Of a DNA stretch of 64,000 nt, positions 52,194-62,977 are shown one piece after another (positions within the stretch are counted from its first letter, which is position 1; each line of letters opens with the position of its first letter). Location of the stretch: NCBI GenBank assembly GCA_948144175.1, contig CANXME010002470.1, positions 146,501 through 210,500 on the forward strand, in the 5' to 3' direction. The position numbers and the translations under genes are program-made. The DNA is from Closterium sp. NIES-65 (taxonomy: Eukaryota; Streptophyta; Zygnematophyceae; Desmidiales; Closteriaceae). The notes beneath the pieces are model-generated. The model had not been told where the DNA came from and did not search any database. It saw only the letters and a program-made list of their open reading frames with translations.

Positions 52194-54377
52194 TTGGGGG
52201 CGAGTGCAATCTGGTGTGTGCATTTGGGGCTGGCTGTTGAGAGCAAGGGATGGCTGCTGTGGGAGCCTTCCAAGGGTGTGTTGTTTTACAGCAGGGATGT
52301 GAAGTTTGTTGAGGGCATGATGTATGGGAGCTGGGAGAAACAGCCGGAGGCTAGGGTGTCCCAGCAAATGGAGCAGATCACCATGCAGCTGGACCTGACT
52401 CCTAGTGTGTGGGAGGGGGGAGAAGAGGCAGCTGCAGAGGGTGGTGATAGAGAGAAGGTGCAGGAGGCACCTGCTGGTGGAGGTGATGGTGAGGAGACTA
52501 GCGGTAGCACTAGTGGAGCTGCTGGATCTGAGGGAGGAGAGCAGCAGCAGGGAAAAACCAAGAAGCCGAAGGGTGTCGTTATGAAGGGATGGGAGACACC
52601 CGTCTCCAGGCCAGGACGTACCCGTATGGCTACTAAGAACCTGACTGTAGGAGCTGATGTAGCGGAGCAGCAGCTTGGGACCGAGGAGGCATTGCTGATT
52701 CTACCGCATGGCTATGACCCGGATGAGGAGGATAAGCCTGCGTACTGTTTTCTTGCCCCTGCACCAGAGGAACCAGCTAGCATGGAGGAGGCATTAGCTG
52801 GACCAGATAGGGACAAATGGCTGGCTTCTAGGGATGCTGAGTACCAGAGCCTGCTGGAGAATGGGACTTGGGAACTAGTGGTGCTGCTTGAGGGAAAGAA
52901 AGCGGTACAATGCAAGTGGGTGCTAAGGATCAAGACTGAAGACAAGGGGCAGGTCACCATCTACAAGAGTAGGTTGGTGGCTAAGGGGTTTATGCAGAAG
53001 GAGAAGCGGGACTTCAATGAGATCTTTGCTCCTACTGCCAAACCCCCTACCCTTCGTGTCTTGTTGGCAGATGCAGCCGTTAGTGGGAAGTTCATTATCC
53101 AGATGGACATATCAACGGCATTCCTCAACGGGATTTTAGAGGAGGAGGTGTTCATGACGCAGCCGCCTGGGTATGAGGATGGTACGGGCAGGGTGTGCAA
53201 GCTGAAAAAGTCCATCTACGTCTTGAAGCAGGCGCCACGCTGCTGGTACCAGAAGTTGGCAGCTGTTTTAGAGGAGACGGGATTCAGGACCAGCAGCTGT
53301 GATGAGAGCCTCTTTCTCAAGGGGGAGGGGGAGAAGCTGGTGTTGTTTCTGGTCTACGTGGACGACATTCTTCTCTTCAGCAGCAGCATGAAGGAGATCC
53401 AGAAAGTGCAGCAGCAGCTGATGGAGAACTTCAAGTACAAGAACCTTGGGGAGGTAAAATACTACCTCAAGATGCATGTGGAGAGGGATCCAGATCACAG
53501 GTGGTTGAAACTGCACCAGGAGAAGTTCATCAAGGAGCTGGGGGAGAAGTATGGGATTGAGAATGAGCGCAAGGTTGCAACTCCCCTGCCAGCAGAATTC
53601 AAGCTTGTGAAAGCTGCAGAGGATGAAGGGGTTGAAGCCGAGGAGCAGCAGCAATTTCAGTCATAGCTAGGCAGCCTCTTGTATGCAGCAGTTCACACGA
53701 GGCCCGACATCTCTTTCTCGGTTGGGCAGCTGGCCAGGGTGGTGCAGAATCCATCAGAGGAGCAGGTGGATGCAGCTGAGCGTGTGGTGAAGTATCTAAA
53801 CTCTCACCCAAGCATTGGAGTTCAATACTCCGCATCTGCACAGGTGAAGCAGAAAGGGGTTGAGGTGCTGAAAGAGAAGGGGGAGAGGCTTGGAGAAGGC
53901 AAGCTATTCCTCACTTGCTTTACCAATGCTACGTGGGCCTCCGAGAAGGAGGATTCCTTATCTGTGGGAGGATACATCTGTGTAGTTGGGGGAGGACCGG
54001 TTAGTTGGAGGTCAAAGAAGCAGACGGAGACAGCACTCTCTTCCGTGGAGTCAGAGTACATGGCAATGTTCCACGGGGTGAAGGAGGTGATTTGGCTGAG
54101 GAGGTTGTTAGAGGAGATTGGTCAGGAGCAGAAGGTTGCTACGCCGCTGTTTTGTGATAGCAAGGGGGCTCTTGGAATGGCCAGGAACGCTGTGCTTCAT
54201 GGGCTCAATAAGCACATGCGTATCAAGTGGCACTGGCTGCGTAAGGAGGTGAAGAGGGGGACGGTGAATCCGATCTACATCAAGACTCACCAGCAGCCAG
54301 CAGACTTCCTCACCAAGAGGCTTGAGGATGAGCCTCTTTGGCGTTGTATGCGCATGAGTAGAATGAGCATGAACTAG
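52194..54377 (+). pseudogene. Family A copy A4: linker, reverse transcriptase and RNase H
   Basis: Open from 52194 for 490 residues: integrase tail, acidic linker, RT with IIQMDISTAFLNGILEEEVF, YVLKQAPRCWYQK (Gly changed to Val in the usual YGLKQAPR) and VYVDDILLFSSS. A TAG at 53664-53666 (FQS*LGSLLYAA) replaces the Leu codon of QSLVGSL. The frame then continues for 232 residues (53679-54377) through RNase H (TNATWASEKED with the first Asp changed to Asn, SSVESEYMAMF, CDSKGALGM, QPADFLTKRLE) to the natural stop. Confidence 0.92.
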
Positions 54378-54408
54378 CATGGAATGATGGAAATGCAGCC
54401 GGCAGGCT

Positions 54409-54419
54409 GAGGGGGAGTG
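54409..54419 (+). other. Polypurine tract of A4
   Basis: GAGGGGGAGTG, touching the TG of L13. Confidence 0.9.
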
Positions 54420-55513
54420 TGTTGGATGCAAATTCACATTGCACTACATGCTGCCGTCTGTTTGTACGAGTATGCGTGTGCGAATGCATTTGCGTGTGAA
54501 TGGTATGTTCGTGTGTTTGTTTGCTTTCGCAATTTTCGCTTGAAGCATTTGCAGGTACTCGCACAATGTGCGCTTCGGCACAACATTGTACGCGCTATGA
54601 ACAGTACAAGCAGAAAGGACGAGCTCGCAAAGGAACCCAAGACGGATGCTTTGCGGTTTGGCTTACTTGATTGCGCAGATTCAGTTCTATCCAACTCGAA
54701 ATTGTACTGTTTTGTTTGGTTGACTATAGTGTAGCAGGGCAGGCACTATAGGGGTACAATTTAGGTGAAGGTTGGATGTTGTTTGTCTGTATCTGCATGC
54801 TACAGGGCCAGGGGAAACCAGCGGAACCAGCATTTGGCTGGTTGGGCAAAGACAAAACAGGTTCTGTTTTTAGGACCTGAACCTGGTTGTTGTTTTCCCA
54901 GGTTGGAAAAACAGAACCAGAGGTTGTTTACCAACCTACCATCTGCTATTTTGTCCAGCCAGGTTGGTTCTGTTGCTTAGAATTATTTGGGATCATCCCT
55001 GGCTGTTCCCAGGTTGATTCCCAAGGTCCTTGCTAGCTAGAGCTATTTATTCCTTCTCTGTTTGTACCTGAATATAGTGAAATTGATTCAAGCGAATTCC
55101 TTCCTTGCTGGAATTTCCTTTCTACGCGGTGCGACGGCGGAATGCTACCCGAGTCAACGCTAGTACGCTAGCACTCCAACGCTAGGCAAAACGCTGTCCG
55201 AGCCATAACTTCGTAATGGCAGAACTTTTTGCGAGAAAACTTGGTTCATTTTAAAGCTCTTGGAGCGAGCTTCGATATAGTAAATTCTCAGCTTAATCCG
55301 ATCAACGGTCTGCACGATACGCTGCGCGACGTTCAAGGTACTCTTGCTGTTTTGACTAAGTCCCTCTTGATCCCTCTCTCTACAAACTCGGACCCGAGGA
55401 TAGGGGCTGGTCTTGTACCAGGCACCCAAGGACCTTTGGAGGTGACCCCGAGGAGAGGTTTTAAGTGTGATAAAGTCTTAATCGCTTGAGTTTATTAGGC
55501 CCTTACACCAACA
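54420..55513 (+). repeat. Family A LTR L13, 3' LTR of A4
   Basis: A 1094-bp LTR with intact TGTTGG and CCAACA ends. Outer flank ACCTG (55514-55518). Confidence 0.95.
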
Positions 55514-55636
55514 ACCTGGCGGTGGTGCTGCTCGATAGCGACTGCTCTAACGACCTGATGGGGACGAAGGAGGTCTTCGTCAACCAGGGGCCAAGCGGCA
55601 ACGTAAAGCATGTGTGCGGCTTCAACGGGCCGTAAA
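55514..55636 (+). pseudogene. Copia protease fragment (a further family)
   Basis: Reads LAVVLLDSDCSNDLMGTKEV then FVNQGPSGNVKHVCGFNGP and stops. The LLDSxC...LMGT...F layout is that of a copia retropepsin, with the usual DSG changed to DSD. It is unlike the protease of A, B or C, so it comes from another family. It is cut on the left by L13 and on the right by the repeat starting at 55637. Confidence 0.65.
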
Positions 55637-56641
55637 AATCAATAGGATCGAGTTCAGAAGTAAATTAATTGATTCACCTGGGTACAGTAAGAGGCTAAAT
55701 ATAGTCTCGACACAAGGGCCGGTAACCAAGTGTTACGTGAAGGTTTCGAGGGTCGCAAATGCGGAGATAACTACTTCAAATAGAGCTAGACCAAGGGCTA
55801 GGCACGAGGCTTGAGTGATCTCTGTGTTTCTTCTTTAATCGTTTCTTTGTGCCTACATTACTTGCTAGTTCATGGGGAAACTGGCAAGAGTTTCACTAGG
55901 AAAACATGACGACAATAATATAACGAAGTTGGCAAGACAAGACTACATCAGAGCTAGCATGCAAGTTGGACGACTGCCAGCGCAGCACGGACGACCAAGT
56001 TCCAGGACGACTTGGTCGACCCCGTTCCAGCACGACTTGGTCGACCGCGCTCCAGCAGTGCAAAGTCGCGCCCTGCCAACAATCCAAGTCGACGGCGTAC
56101 CAATGCTGCAACAAGCCGGGCTGCACAGCGTTGCACCCGCAGGATGTCGACCAGCTCCATGTCAACCAGCCCATCTGTCAGCCGACCGCATCCAGTCGGC
56201 GCCACCAAGTCGACGCCTCCGATGTCGATCTCGCAAGGTCGACCACCCATAGTCGGCGCCTTTGCGGTGGCCCCCCGTGCAGGTCAACCAGCCCCGTCGA
56301 CCAGCTTGCCTACTGCTGTAGGTCGGCTGCACCTCCCGTACATCCAACCACAAAGTCAACTCTGTCCAAGCGACGATGGGGCCAACACAACTCCCGTTGA
56401 CACCAAAGCGTCGCGAATCGAGCCTTCCCGAATTCGGTAGACGGCAATTTTGTGGCAACCGAAAAGCCTTGAATTTGGTGCACGCAACCTAGTTTGGTAC
56501 TATAACGATATTTAAATATAGGAAAGCACCTAACCTAGGAAATCAAGCAAAAGCATGCGGCATAAAATGAACATAAGCTAGATAAAGCATAAGGTCAAGG
56601 CAAGCTTGCAACGCAAGCACAAGCCATCGTGCTCGCACACA
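55637..56641 (-). repeat. GTCGAC-rich Ty3 LTR, copy 2 (about 1.0 kb)
   Basis: On the minus strand it starts TGTGTGCGAGCACGATGG directly after a polypurine tract, so it is best read as the 3' LTR of the chromodomain element at 56642. It holds seven GTCGAC hexamers within 56016-56300 and matches 46999-47769 in opposite orientation. The end near 55637 is where the protease fragment stops; no CA end is obvious. Confidence 0.65.
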
Positions 56642-56840
56642 TCCCCCCTAAGAAACACACTGCGTGACAAGATAATCATTCAGAGCACGGCGTGCGTTGC
56701 CCATATCAGCTTCTGTAACCCACGTATCCTCCGATGGGTCATATCCCTTCCACCGTATAAGGAACTCAAAGGTCTTGCCGTTGCGGCGTCGCAGCATCCT
56801 GTATGAGAACAGGTGGTAGTGGTGGTAGCTGTAGTCCCTG
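56642..56840 (-). pseudogene. Ty3 chromodomain and polypurine tract
   Basis: On the minus strand the frame reads RMLRRRNGKTFEFLIRWKGY then DPSEDTWVTEADM and ends at a stop after DYLVTQCVS. This is a well-kept chromodomain (FLIRWKGY, the aromatic W of TW). It is followed by the polypurine tract TTAGGGGGGA at 56650-56641. This is the C-terminal end of a Ty3 chromovirus integrase; the catalytic part is absent. Confidence 0.85.
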
Positions 56841-57212
56841 GAACTGTTGGTTGGGGTCCTTGTAGCACCGCCATCAGGTCTGCCTGCACAGCCGCCGCCA
56901 CCACTTGTAAGTCCTCGCCAGCCTCTGGCGCCGGCAAGACTGTCGGCTCCACCACGCCAACTATCAAGCACGACGCCTCCACATCGCCTCAGCCTTTGCC
57001 GCTGAAGTTGTCGACGTCCTTCGTCGATGACGTCTTCTTCAACGTCTGCTTCTCCTTGCGTGGCTTTTCATCTTGACGTGGGCCACGGCTGGCCGACCGT
57101 CCGCTGCCTCCCTTGTTATCGTCCTCGTCGCTGTCATCGGGGTTGGGGCACTTGAAGGAGAGGTGGTCGGGGTCATCGCAGATCCAGCACTCCCGCCGTC
57201 GACCACCACCTG
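56841..57212 (-). pseudogene. Gag fragment with CCHC zinc knuckle
   Basis: The minus-strand frame 57357-56989 contains RRRECWICDDPDHLSFKC at about 57200-57150, a CX2CX4HX4C knuckle, followed by an acidic and Lys-rich stretch. A second frame (56982-56850) continues with EASCLIVGVVEPTVLPAPEA and AAAVQADL. That stretch would lead naturally into the protease fragment now found on the plus strand at 55514. The piece joins the chromodomain by an abrupt junction at about 56840-56890. The start codon side is replaced by L14. Confidence 0.6.
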
Positions 57213-58305
57213 TGTTGGGTGCAAATTCACATTGCACGACATCCTGCCGTCTGTTTGTACGAGTATGCGTGTGCGAATGCATTTGCGTGTGAATGGTATG
57301 TTTGTGTGTTTGTTTGCTTTCGCAATTTTCGCTTGAAGCATTTGCAGGTACTCGCAAAATGTGCGCTTCGGCATAACATTGTACGCGCTATGAACAGTAC
57401 AAGCAGAAAGGACGAGCTCGCAAAGGAACCCAAGATGGAAGCTTTGCGGTTCAACTTACTTGATTGCGCAGATTCAGTTCTATCCAACTCGAAATTGTAC
57501 TGTTTTGTTTGGTTGACTATAGTGTAGCAGGGCAGGCACTATAGGGGTACAATTTAGGTGAAGGTTGGATGTTGTTTGTCTGTATCTGCATGCTACAGGG
57601 CCAGGGGAAACCAGCGGAACCAGCATTTGGCTGGTTGGGCAAAGACAAAACAGGTTCTGTTTTTAGGACCTGAACCTGGTTGATGTTTTCCCACGTTGGA
57701 AAAACAGAACCAGAGGTTGTTCACCAACCTATCACCTGCTATTTTGTCCAGCCAGGTTGGTTCTGTTGCTTGGAATTATTTGGGATCATCCCTGGTTGTT
57801 CCCAGGTTGATTCCCAAGGTCCTTGCTAGCTAGAGCTATTTATTCCTTCTCTGTTTGTACCTAAAAATAGTGAAATTGATTCAAACGAATTCCTTCCTTG
57901 CTGGAATTTCTTTTCTACGCGGTGCGACGGCGGAATGCTACCCGAGTCAACACTAGTACGCTAGCACTCCAACGCTAGGCTAACGCTGTCCGAGCCATAA
58001 CTTCGTAATGGCAGAACTTTTCGCGAGGCAACTTGGCTTATTTTAAAGCTCTTAGAGTGAGGTTCGATATAGGAAATTCTCAGCTTAATCCGATCGACGG
58101 TCTGCACGATACGCTGCGCGACGTTCAAGGTACTCTTGCTGTTTTGACTAAGTCCCTCTTGATCCCTCTCTCTACAAACTCGGACCCGAGGATAGGGGCT
58201 GGTCTTGTACCAGGCACCCAAGGACCCTTGGAGGTGACCCCGAGGAGAGGTTTTACGTGTGATAAAGTCTTAATAGCTTGAGTTTATTAGGCCCTTACAC
58301 CAACA
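57213..58305 (+). repeat. Family A LTR L14, 5' LTR of A5
   Basis: A 1093-bp LTR. It shares private variants with L15 (CCTAAAAATAGTG, AGTGAGGTTCG, CTGGTTGATG), so these two are a true pair; the visible differences between them are a handful of bases. Outer flank ACCTG (57208-57212). Confidence 0.95.
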
Positions 58306-58308
58306 AGC

Positions 58309-58320
58309 TGGTATCAGAGC
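58309..58320 (+). other. Primer-binding site of A5
   Basis: TGGTATCAGAGC, three bases after L14. Confidence 0.93.
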
Positions 58321-58351
58321 TGCGTTATAGTGATCCTCGATATAGGTAGCT

Positions 58352-59389
58352 ATGGCGGGCAACACCTCGGCGGTAGCTGGTGAATCTTCAGCCCAAGATC
58401 GTAGCGGCAGCCATGATTCTGGTGTTTCTGCGCCAAGGGGAGCGCGAACAAGCCAGGGCTCGCTGATCAAGGAGGTGCTGAAAAACTTCACCGTCGAGAA
58501 GTTCAATGGTGAGGGCTATGATGATTGGGCCTGGAAAATGCAACTTTATTTCCGTCAAATCGGATTGCTGAAACTAATGATTGGGGAGGAGCCTAGACCG
58601 AGTGACCCCGCCCTTCAGGAAGATTGGGACGAGCGCGCCTCGGCTGGCTACTACTTGATGTCGCAGAGTTTGGAGCTGAACCAGCGTCACCACGTCATGC
58701 ACCTGCTGCCGGAGGTTGAGTGCGGTCCGAAGGCGTGGACGGTGTTGAAGGAGCTGCACGCCCCGACCTCCGTTGTTGCAACATTGATGCTGGAGAGGGA
58801 GCTGTCCGCGTTGCGCCTGAGCGAGGGAGAGCCGGTGCAACCTGTCCTGGACAAATTGCGCGACCTCTACGCGAAGTTGGCGACCGCAGGAATCACCTAC
58901 CCGGAGCAAACAAAGTGCTTGAAGATGCTCTCGCTGCTGCCGGAATCGTGGCTTCAATTTACGAGCGGATTGAGCCTGCCGCAGAACCAGAGCTTGTGGA
59001 CGCTCGAGTGGGTGCGGACGAAGATTCTGGAGGAGGACTTCCGTCGCCGCCAACTGAGGGGTGGAGACGACGGCAGCAGCGGCTATGGGATGCAAGGGAG
59101 CCGACGTGGCAAAGGACGTGGCTTCGGTGCTGCTGGACGCGGTGCAAAGAAAGACGACGACTCCAACGACCAACAAGGAGGTACCGGTTGGGGTCGCGGT
59201 GCGAAATCTGGACGTGGGGGCAAGTCGGGTGCTGGTGGCAAAATGAAAGGGAGTTGCTGGTATTGTGAGAAGGAAGGGCACCCCTGGTTTTTGTGCTATA
59301 AGAAACCCGATGGATGGACCCCCCAGAATCGTCACCAAGATGGCGGCGCGCGGAGGAACCAGAAAAAACGGCGCCAACATGGTCGCTGA
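58352..59389 (+). CDS. Family A copy A5: gag (ends at a one-base insertion)
   Basis: A 345-residue frame from MAGNTSAVAGESSAQDRSG. It holds the N-terminal Ser/Gly-rich part, a capsid-like helical part (VEKFNGEGYDDWAWKMQLYF, LKMLSLLPESWLQF), an Arg/Gly-rich tail, and a zinc knuckle with C302, C305, H310 and C315. Gag packages the RNA into cytoplasmic particles. The frame is broken at 59363-59368, where six A replace five; the last eight residues are out of frame. The true coding continues one base over into protease. Confidence 0.93.
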   Translation: MAGNTSAVAGESSAQDRSGSHDSGVSAPRGARTSQGSLIKEVLKNFTVEKFNGEGYDDWAWKMQLYFRQIGLLKLMIGEEPRPSDPALQEDWDERASAGYYLMSQSLELNQRHHVMHLLPEVECGPKAWTVLKELHAPTSVVATLMLERELSALRLSEGEPVQPVLDKLRDLYAKLATAGITYPEQTKCLKMLSLLPESWLQFTSGLSLPQNQSLWTLEWVRTKILEEDFRRRQLRGGDDGSSGYGMQGSRRGKGRGFGAAGRGAKKDDDSNDQQGGTGWGRGAKSGRGGKSGAGGKMKGSCWYCEKEGHPWFLCYKKPDGWTPQNRHQDGGARRNQKKRRQHGR

Positions 59390-62300
59390 TTCGTCCGACA
59401 ACAACCCGAAGGGCAACGGCGGTGCGGAGAAGAAGAAGGAGCGCACCGCGGGCCAATTCTTCCATATGGGAGACAAGGGGGAGCAAGGAGACGCATCTGC
59501 TAAGGCTGGAGCAGAGCTGCATCCCCTGGACTATTGGGTGTTGGACACAGGCGCCGCTTGGACAATGACGCCGCGCAAGGACCTGCTGGACGACGTACGC
59601 GCTGCACCGATTAATGAGGTGTGCTCTGCCTCTGGACACATGTTGAAGGTGGCTGGTGCGGGACGAGCTGCATTTAAGGGAGCGGATGGCAAGCCGGTGG
59701 TGCTGCACGACGTTCTCCTCGTCCCCGACCTGAAGGCCAACCTCATCTCCCTCCGTAAGCTTGGCAAGGCTGGGGTGAACACCAACACGGATGGGGCTCG
59801 CACTTATAAGGGGAAGCTGGGCAATCGGGTGCTTTGGGATCTGCACGAGAGCAAGGACGTGTACAGATCTATGTGGCAGCTGCCGGCGCTGGCGTGGCAC
59901 GGTGGGGGGCAGGCTGGAGAGGGGTCTGCATCCCAGGGGGAGTGCAACGCCGTTGGAGGGGTTGGTGTGAAAGTGTCGGCCAGATCTGGGGAGACAGATT
60001 GGGCAACTGCACACCGACGTTTGGGGCATGTGGCAATGCCTTTGCTGAAGCAGCTGGAGAAGGATGGAGCCGTTAAGGGCTTAAAGCTGAACGGACAACC
60101 ACCCGATGATAACTGTGAGATTTGCCTCCTTTCAAAGTTCACCCGTTTCCCCTTCCATAGTGTGGCTGGCAGGAGCAAAAAGCCGTTGGAGCTGGTCCAC
60201 ATGGACTTGGTGGGGCCGCTGCCGGTGCAAGGGCACAAGGGGGAGCGGTACTTCCTAACCATAGTGGATGACTGGAGCAGGCTAATGTGGGCGTATCCGC
60301 TGAAGCAGAAAGATCACGCCGCCTCCACGATTCGGGACGATTGGCTGCCGTTAGTGGAGAAGCAAGCGGAGTGTGTCGTGAAGCGGATTAGGACAGATCG
60401 GGGTGGTGAGTTCCTTGGAGCTGAGATGACGGCCTGGCTCAAGAAGCAGGGCATCCAGAGGGAGCTGACCACGGCTTACACCCCACAGTCCAACGGTGTA
60501 GCAGAACGGGCGAACCGGACAATTCTGGAGACAGCTAGGGCGCTGCTCATAGAATCTGGGCTGGGCAACTTGATGTGGCCCCATGCTGTTCGGCACGCTA
60601 CCGTCGCTAGGAACAGGGTACTCACAAAGGTTGGGGATGACTCGTGGGTGCCGTTGGAGAGGTGGCTTGGGAGGAAGCCGCCGGTGGACATGCTGAGGGT
60701 GTTCGGTTGCATGGCAGTCGCCCACGTTCCCAAGACCTACCGCAGTAAGTTGGGGGCGAGTGCAATCTGGTGTGTGCATTTGGGGCTGGCTGCTGAGAGC
60801 AAGGGATGGCTGCTGTGGGAGCCTTCCAAGGGTGTGTTGTTTGACAGCAGGGATGTGAAGTTTGTTGAGGGCATGATGTATGGGAGCTGGGAGAAACAGC
60901 CGGAGGCCAGGGTGTCCCAGCAGATGGAGCAGATTACCATGCAGCTGGACCTGACTCCTAGTGTGTGGGAGGAGGGAGAGGAGGCAGCTGCAGAGGGTGG
61001 TGATAAAGAGAAGGTGCAGGAGGCACCTGCTGGTGGAGGTGATGGTGTGGAGATTAGCGGTAGCACTAGTGGAGCTGCTGGATCCGAGGGAGGAGAGCAG
61101 CAGCAGGGGAAAACTAAGAAGCCGAAGGGTGTTATTATGAAGGGATGGGAGACACCCGTCTCCAGGCCAGGACGTACCCGTATGGCTACTAAGAAGCTGA
61201 CTGCAGGAGCTGATGTAGCGGAGCAGCAGCTTGGGACCGAGGAGGCATTGCTGATTCTACCGCATGGCTATGACCCGGATGAGGAGGATCAACCTGCGTA
61301 CTGTTTTCTTGCCCCTGCACCAGAGGAACCAGCTAGCATGGAGGAGGCATTAGCTGGACCAGATAGGGACAAATGGCTAGCTTCCAGGGATGCTGAGTAC
61401 CAGAGCCTGCTGGAGAATGGGACTTGGGAACTAGTGGTGCTGCCTGAGGGAAAGAAAGCGGTACAATGCAAGTGGGTGCTAAGGATCAAGACTGACGACA
61501 AGGGGCAGGTCACCATCTACAAGAGTAGGTTGGTGGCTAAGGGGTTTATGCAGAAGGAGAAGCGGGACTTCAATGAGATCTTTGCTCCCACTGCCAAACC
61601 CCCTACCCTTCGTGTCTTGTTGGCAGATGCAGCCGTTAGTGGGAAGTTCATTATCCAGATGGACATATCAACGGCATTTCTCAACGGGATTTTAGAGGAG
61701 GAGGTGTTCATGACGCAGCCACCTGGGTATGAGGATGGTACGGGCAGGGTGTGCAAGCTGAAAAAGTCCATCTACGGCTTGAAGCAGGCGCCACGCTGCT
61801 GGTACCAGAAGTTGGCAGCTGTTTTAGAGGAGATGGGATTCAGGACCAGCAGCTGTGATGAGAGCCTCTTTCTCAAGGGGGAGGGGGAGAAGCTGGTGCT
61901 GTTTCTGGTCTATGTGGACGACATTCTTCTCTTTAGCAGCAGCATGAAGGAGATCCAGAAGGTGCAGCAGCAGCTGATGGAGAACTTCAAGTGCAAGAAC
62001 CTTGGGGAGGTAAAGTACTACCTCGGGATGCACGTGGAGAGGGATCTGGATCACAGGTGGTTGAAGCTGCACCAGGAGAAGTTCATCAAGGAGCTTGGGG
62101 AGAAGTACGGAATTGAGAATGAGCGCAAGGTTGCAACTCCCCTGCCAGCAGAATTCAAGCTTGTGAAAGCTGCAGAGGATGAAGGGGTTGAAGCCGAGGA
62201 GCAGCAGCAATTTCAGTCCTTGGTGGGCAGCCTCTTGTATGCAGCAGTTCACACGAGACCCGACATCTCTTTCTCGGTTGGGCAGCTGGCTAGGGTAGTG

Positions 62301-62639
62301 CAGAATCCATCAGAGGAGCAGGTGGATGCAGCTGAGCGTGTGGTGAAGTATCTGAACTCTCACCCAAGCATTGGAGTTCAATACTCCGCATCTGCACAGG
62401 TGAAGCAGAAAGGGGTTGAGGTGCTGAAAGAGAAGGGGGAGAGGCTTGGAGAAGGCAAGCTTTTTCTCACTTGCTTTACTGATGCTACGTGGGCCTCTGA
62501 GAAGGAGGATTCCTCATCTGTGGGAGGATACATCTGCGTAGTTGGGGGAGGACCGGTTAGTTGGAGGTCAAAGAAGCAGACGGAGACAGCACTCCTCTTC
62601 CGTGGAATCAGAGTACATGGCGATGTTTCCATGGGGTGA
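59369..62639 (+). CDS. Family A copy A5: protease, integrase, reverse transcriptase, start of RNase H
   Basis: Open for more than 1,080 residues after the gag frameshift. Protease: LDTGAAWTMTPRKDLLDDV. Integrase: AHRRLGHVAMPLLKQL, NCEICLLSKFTRF, HMDLVGPLPV, RIRTDRGGEFLGAEM, NGVAERANRTILE, and an intact tail through KTYRSKLGASAIW. RT: FAPTAKPPTLRVLLADAAVS, IIQMDISTAFLNGILEEEVF, YGLKQAPRCWYQK, VYVDDILLFSSS. RNase H begins (TDATWASEKEDSSSVGG) and is broken at about 62593 by one extra C. No catalytic residue is changed, so this is the best-preserved pol in the window. Confidence 0.93.
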
Positions 62640-62935
62640 AGGAGGTGATTTGGCTGAGGAGGCTGTTGGAGGAGATTGGCCAGGAGCAAAAGGTTGCTAC
62701 GCCGCTGTTTTGTGATAGCAAGGGAGCTCTTGGGATGGCCAGGAACGCTGTGCTTCATGGGCTCAATAAGCACATGCGTATCAAGTGGCACTGGCTGCGT
62801 AAGGAGGTGAAGAGGGGGACGGTGAATCCGATCTACATCAAGACTCACCAGCAGCCAGCAGACTTCCTCACCAAGAGGCTTGCGGATGAGCCTCATTGGC
62901 GTTGTGTGCGCATGAGTGGAATGAGCATGAACTAG
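62640..62935 (+). CDS. Family A copy A5: RNase H C-terminal part
   Basis: After a further extra T at about 62626-62628 the frame returns to that of gag and runs GVKEVIWLRRLLEEIGQEQK, LFCDSKGALGMARNAVLHG, HMRIKWHWLRKEV, THQQPADFLTKRLADEPHW to the natural stop after MSGMSMN. With the A and C insertions, the three extra bases sum to one codon. Without them, gag-pol would be one frame of about 1,526 residues. Confidence 0.9.
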
Positions 62936-62966
62936 TATGGAATGATGGGAATGCAGCCGGCAGGCT

Positions 62967-62977
62967 GAGGGGGAGTG
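62967..62977 (+). other. Polypurine tract of A5
   Basis: GAGGGGGAGTG, touching L15. Confidence 0.92.

Noticed and set aside
58574-60029. Long antisense frames over family A gag and protease (300 and 356 codons; similar ones in A1-A3b)
   Set aside because: They are mirror frames of a strongly biased coding sequence and recur in every copy at the same place; no domain is recognisable.
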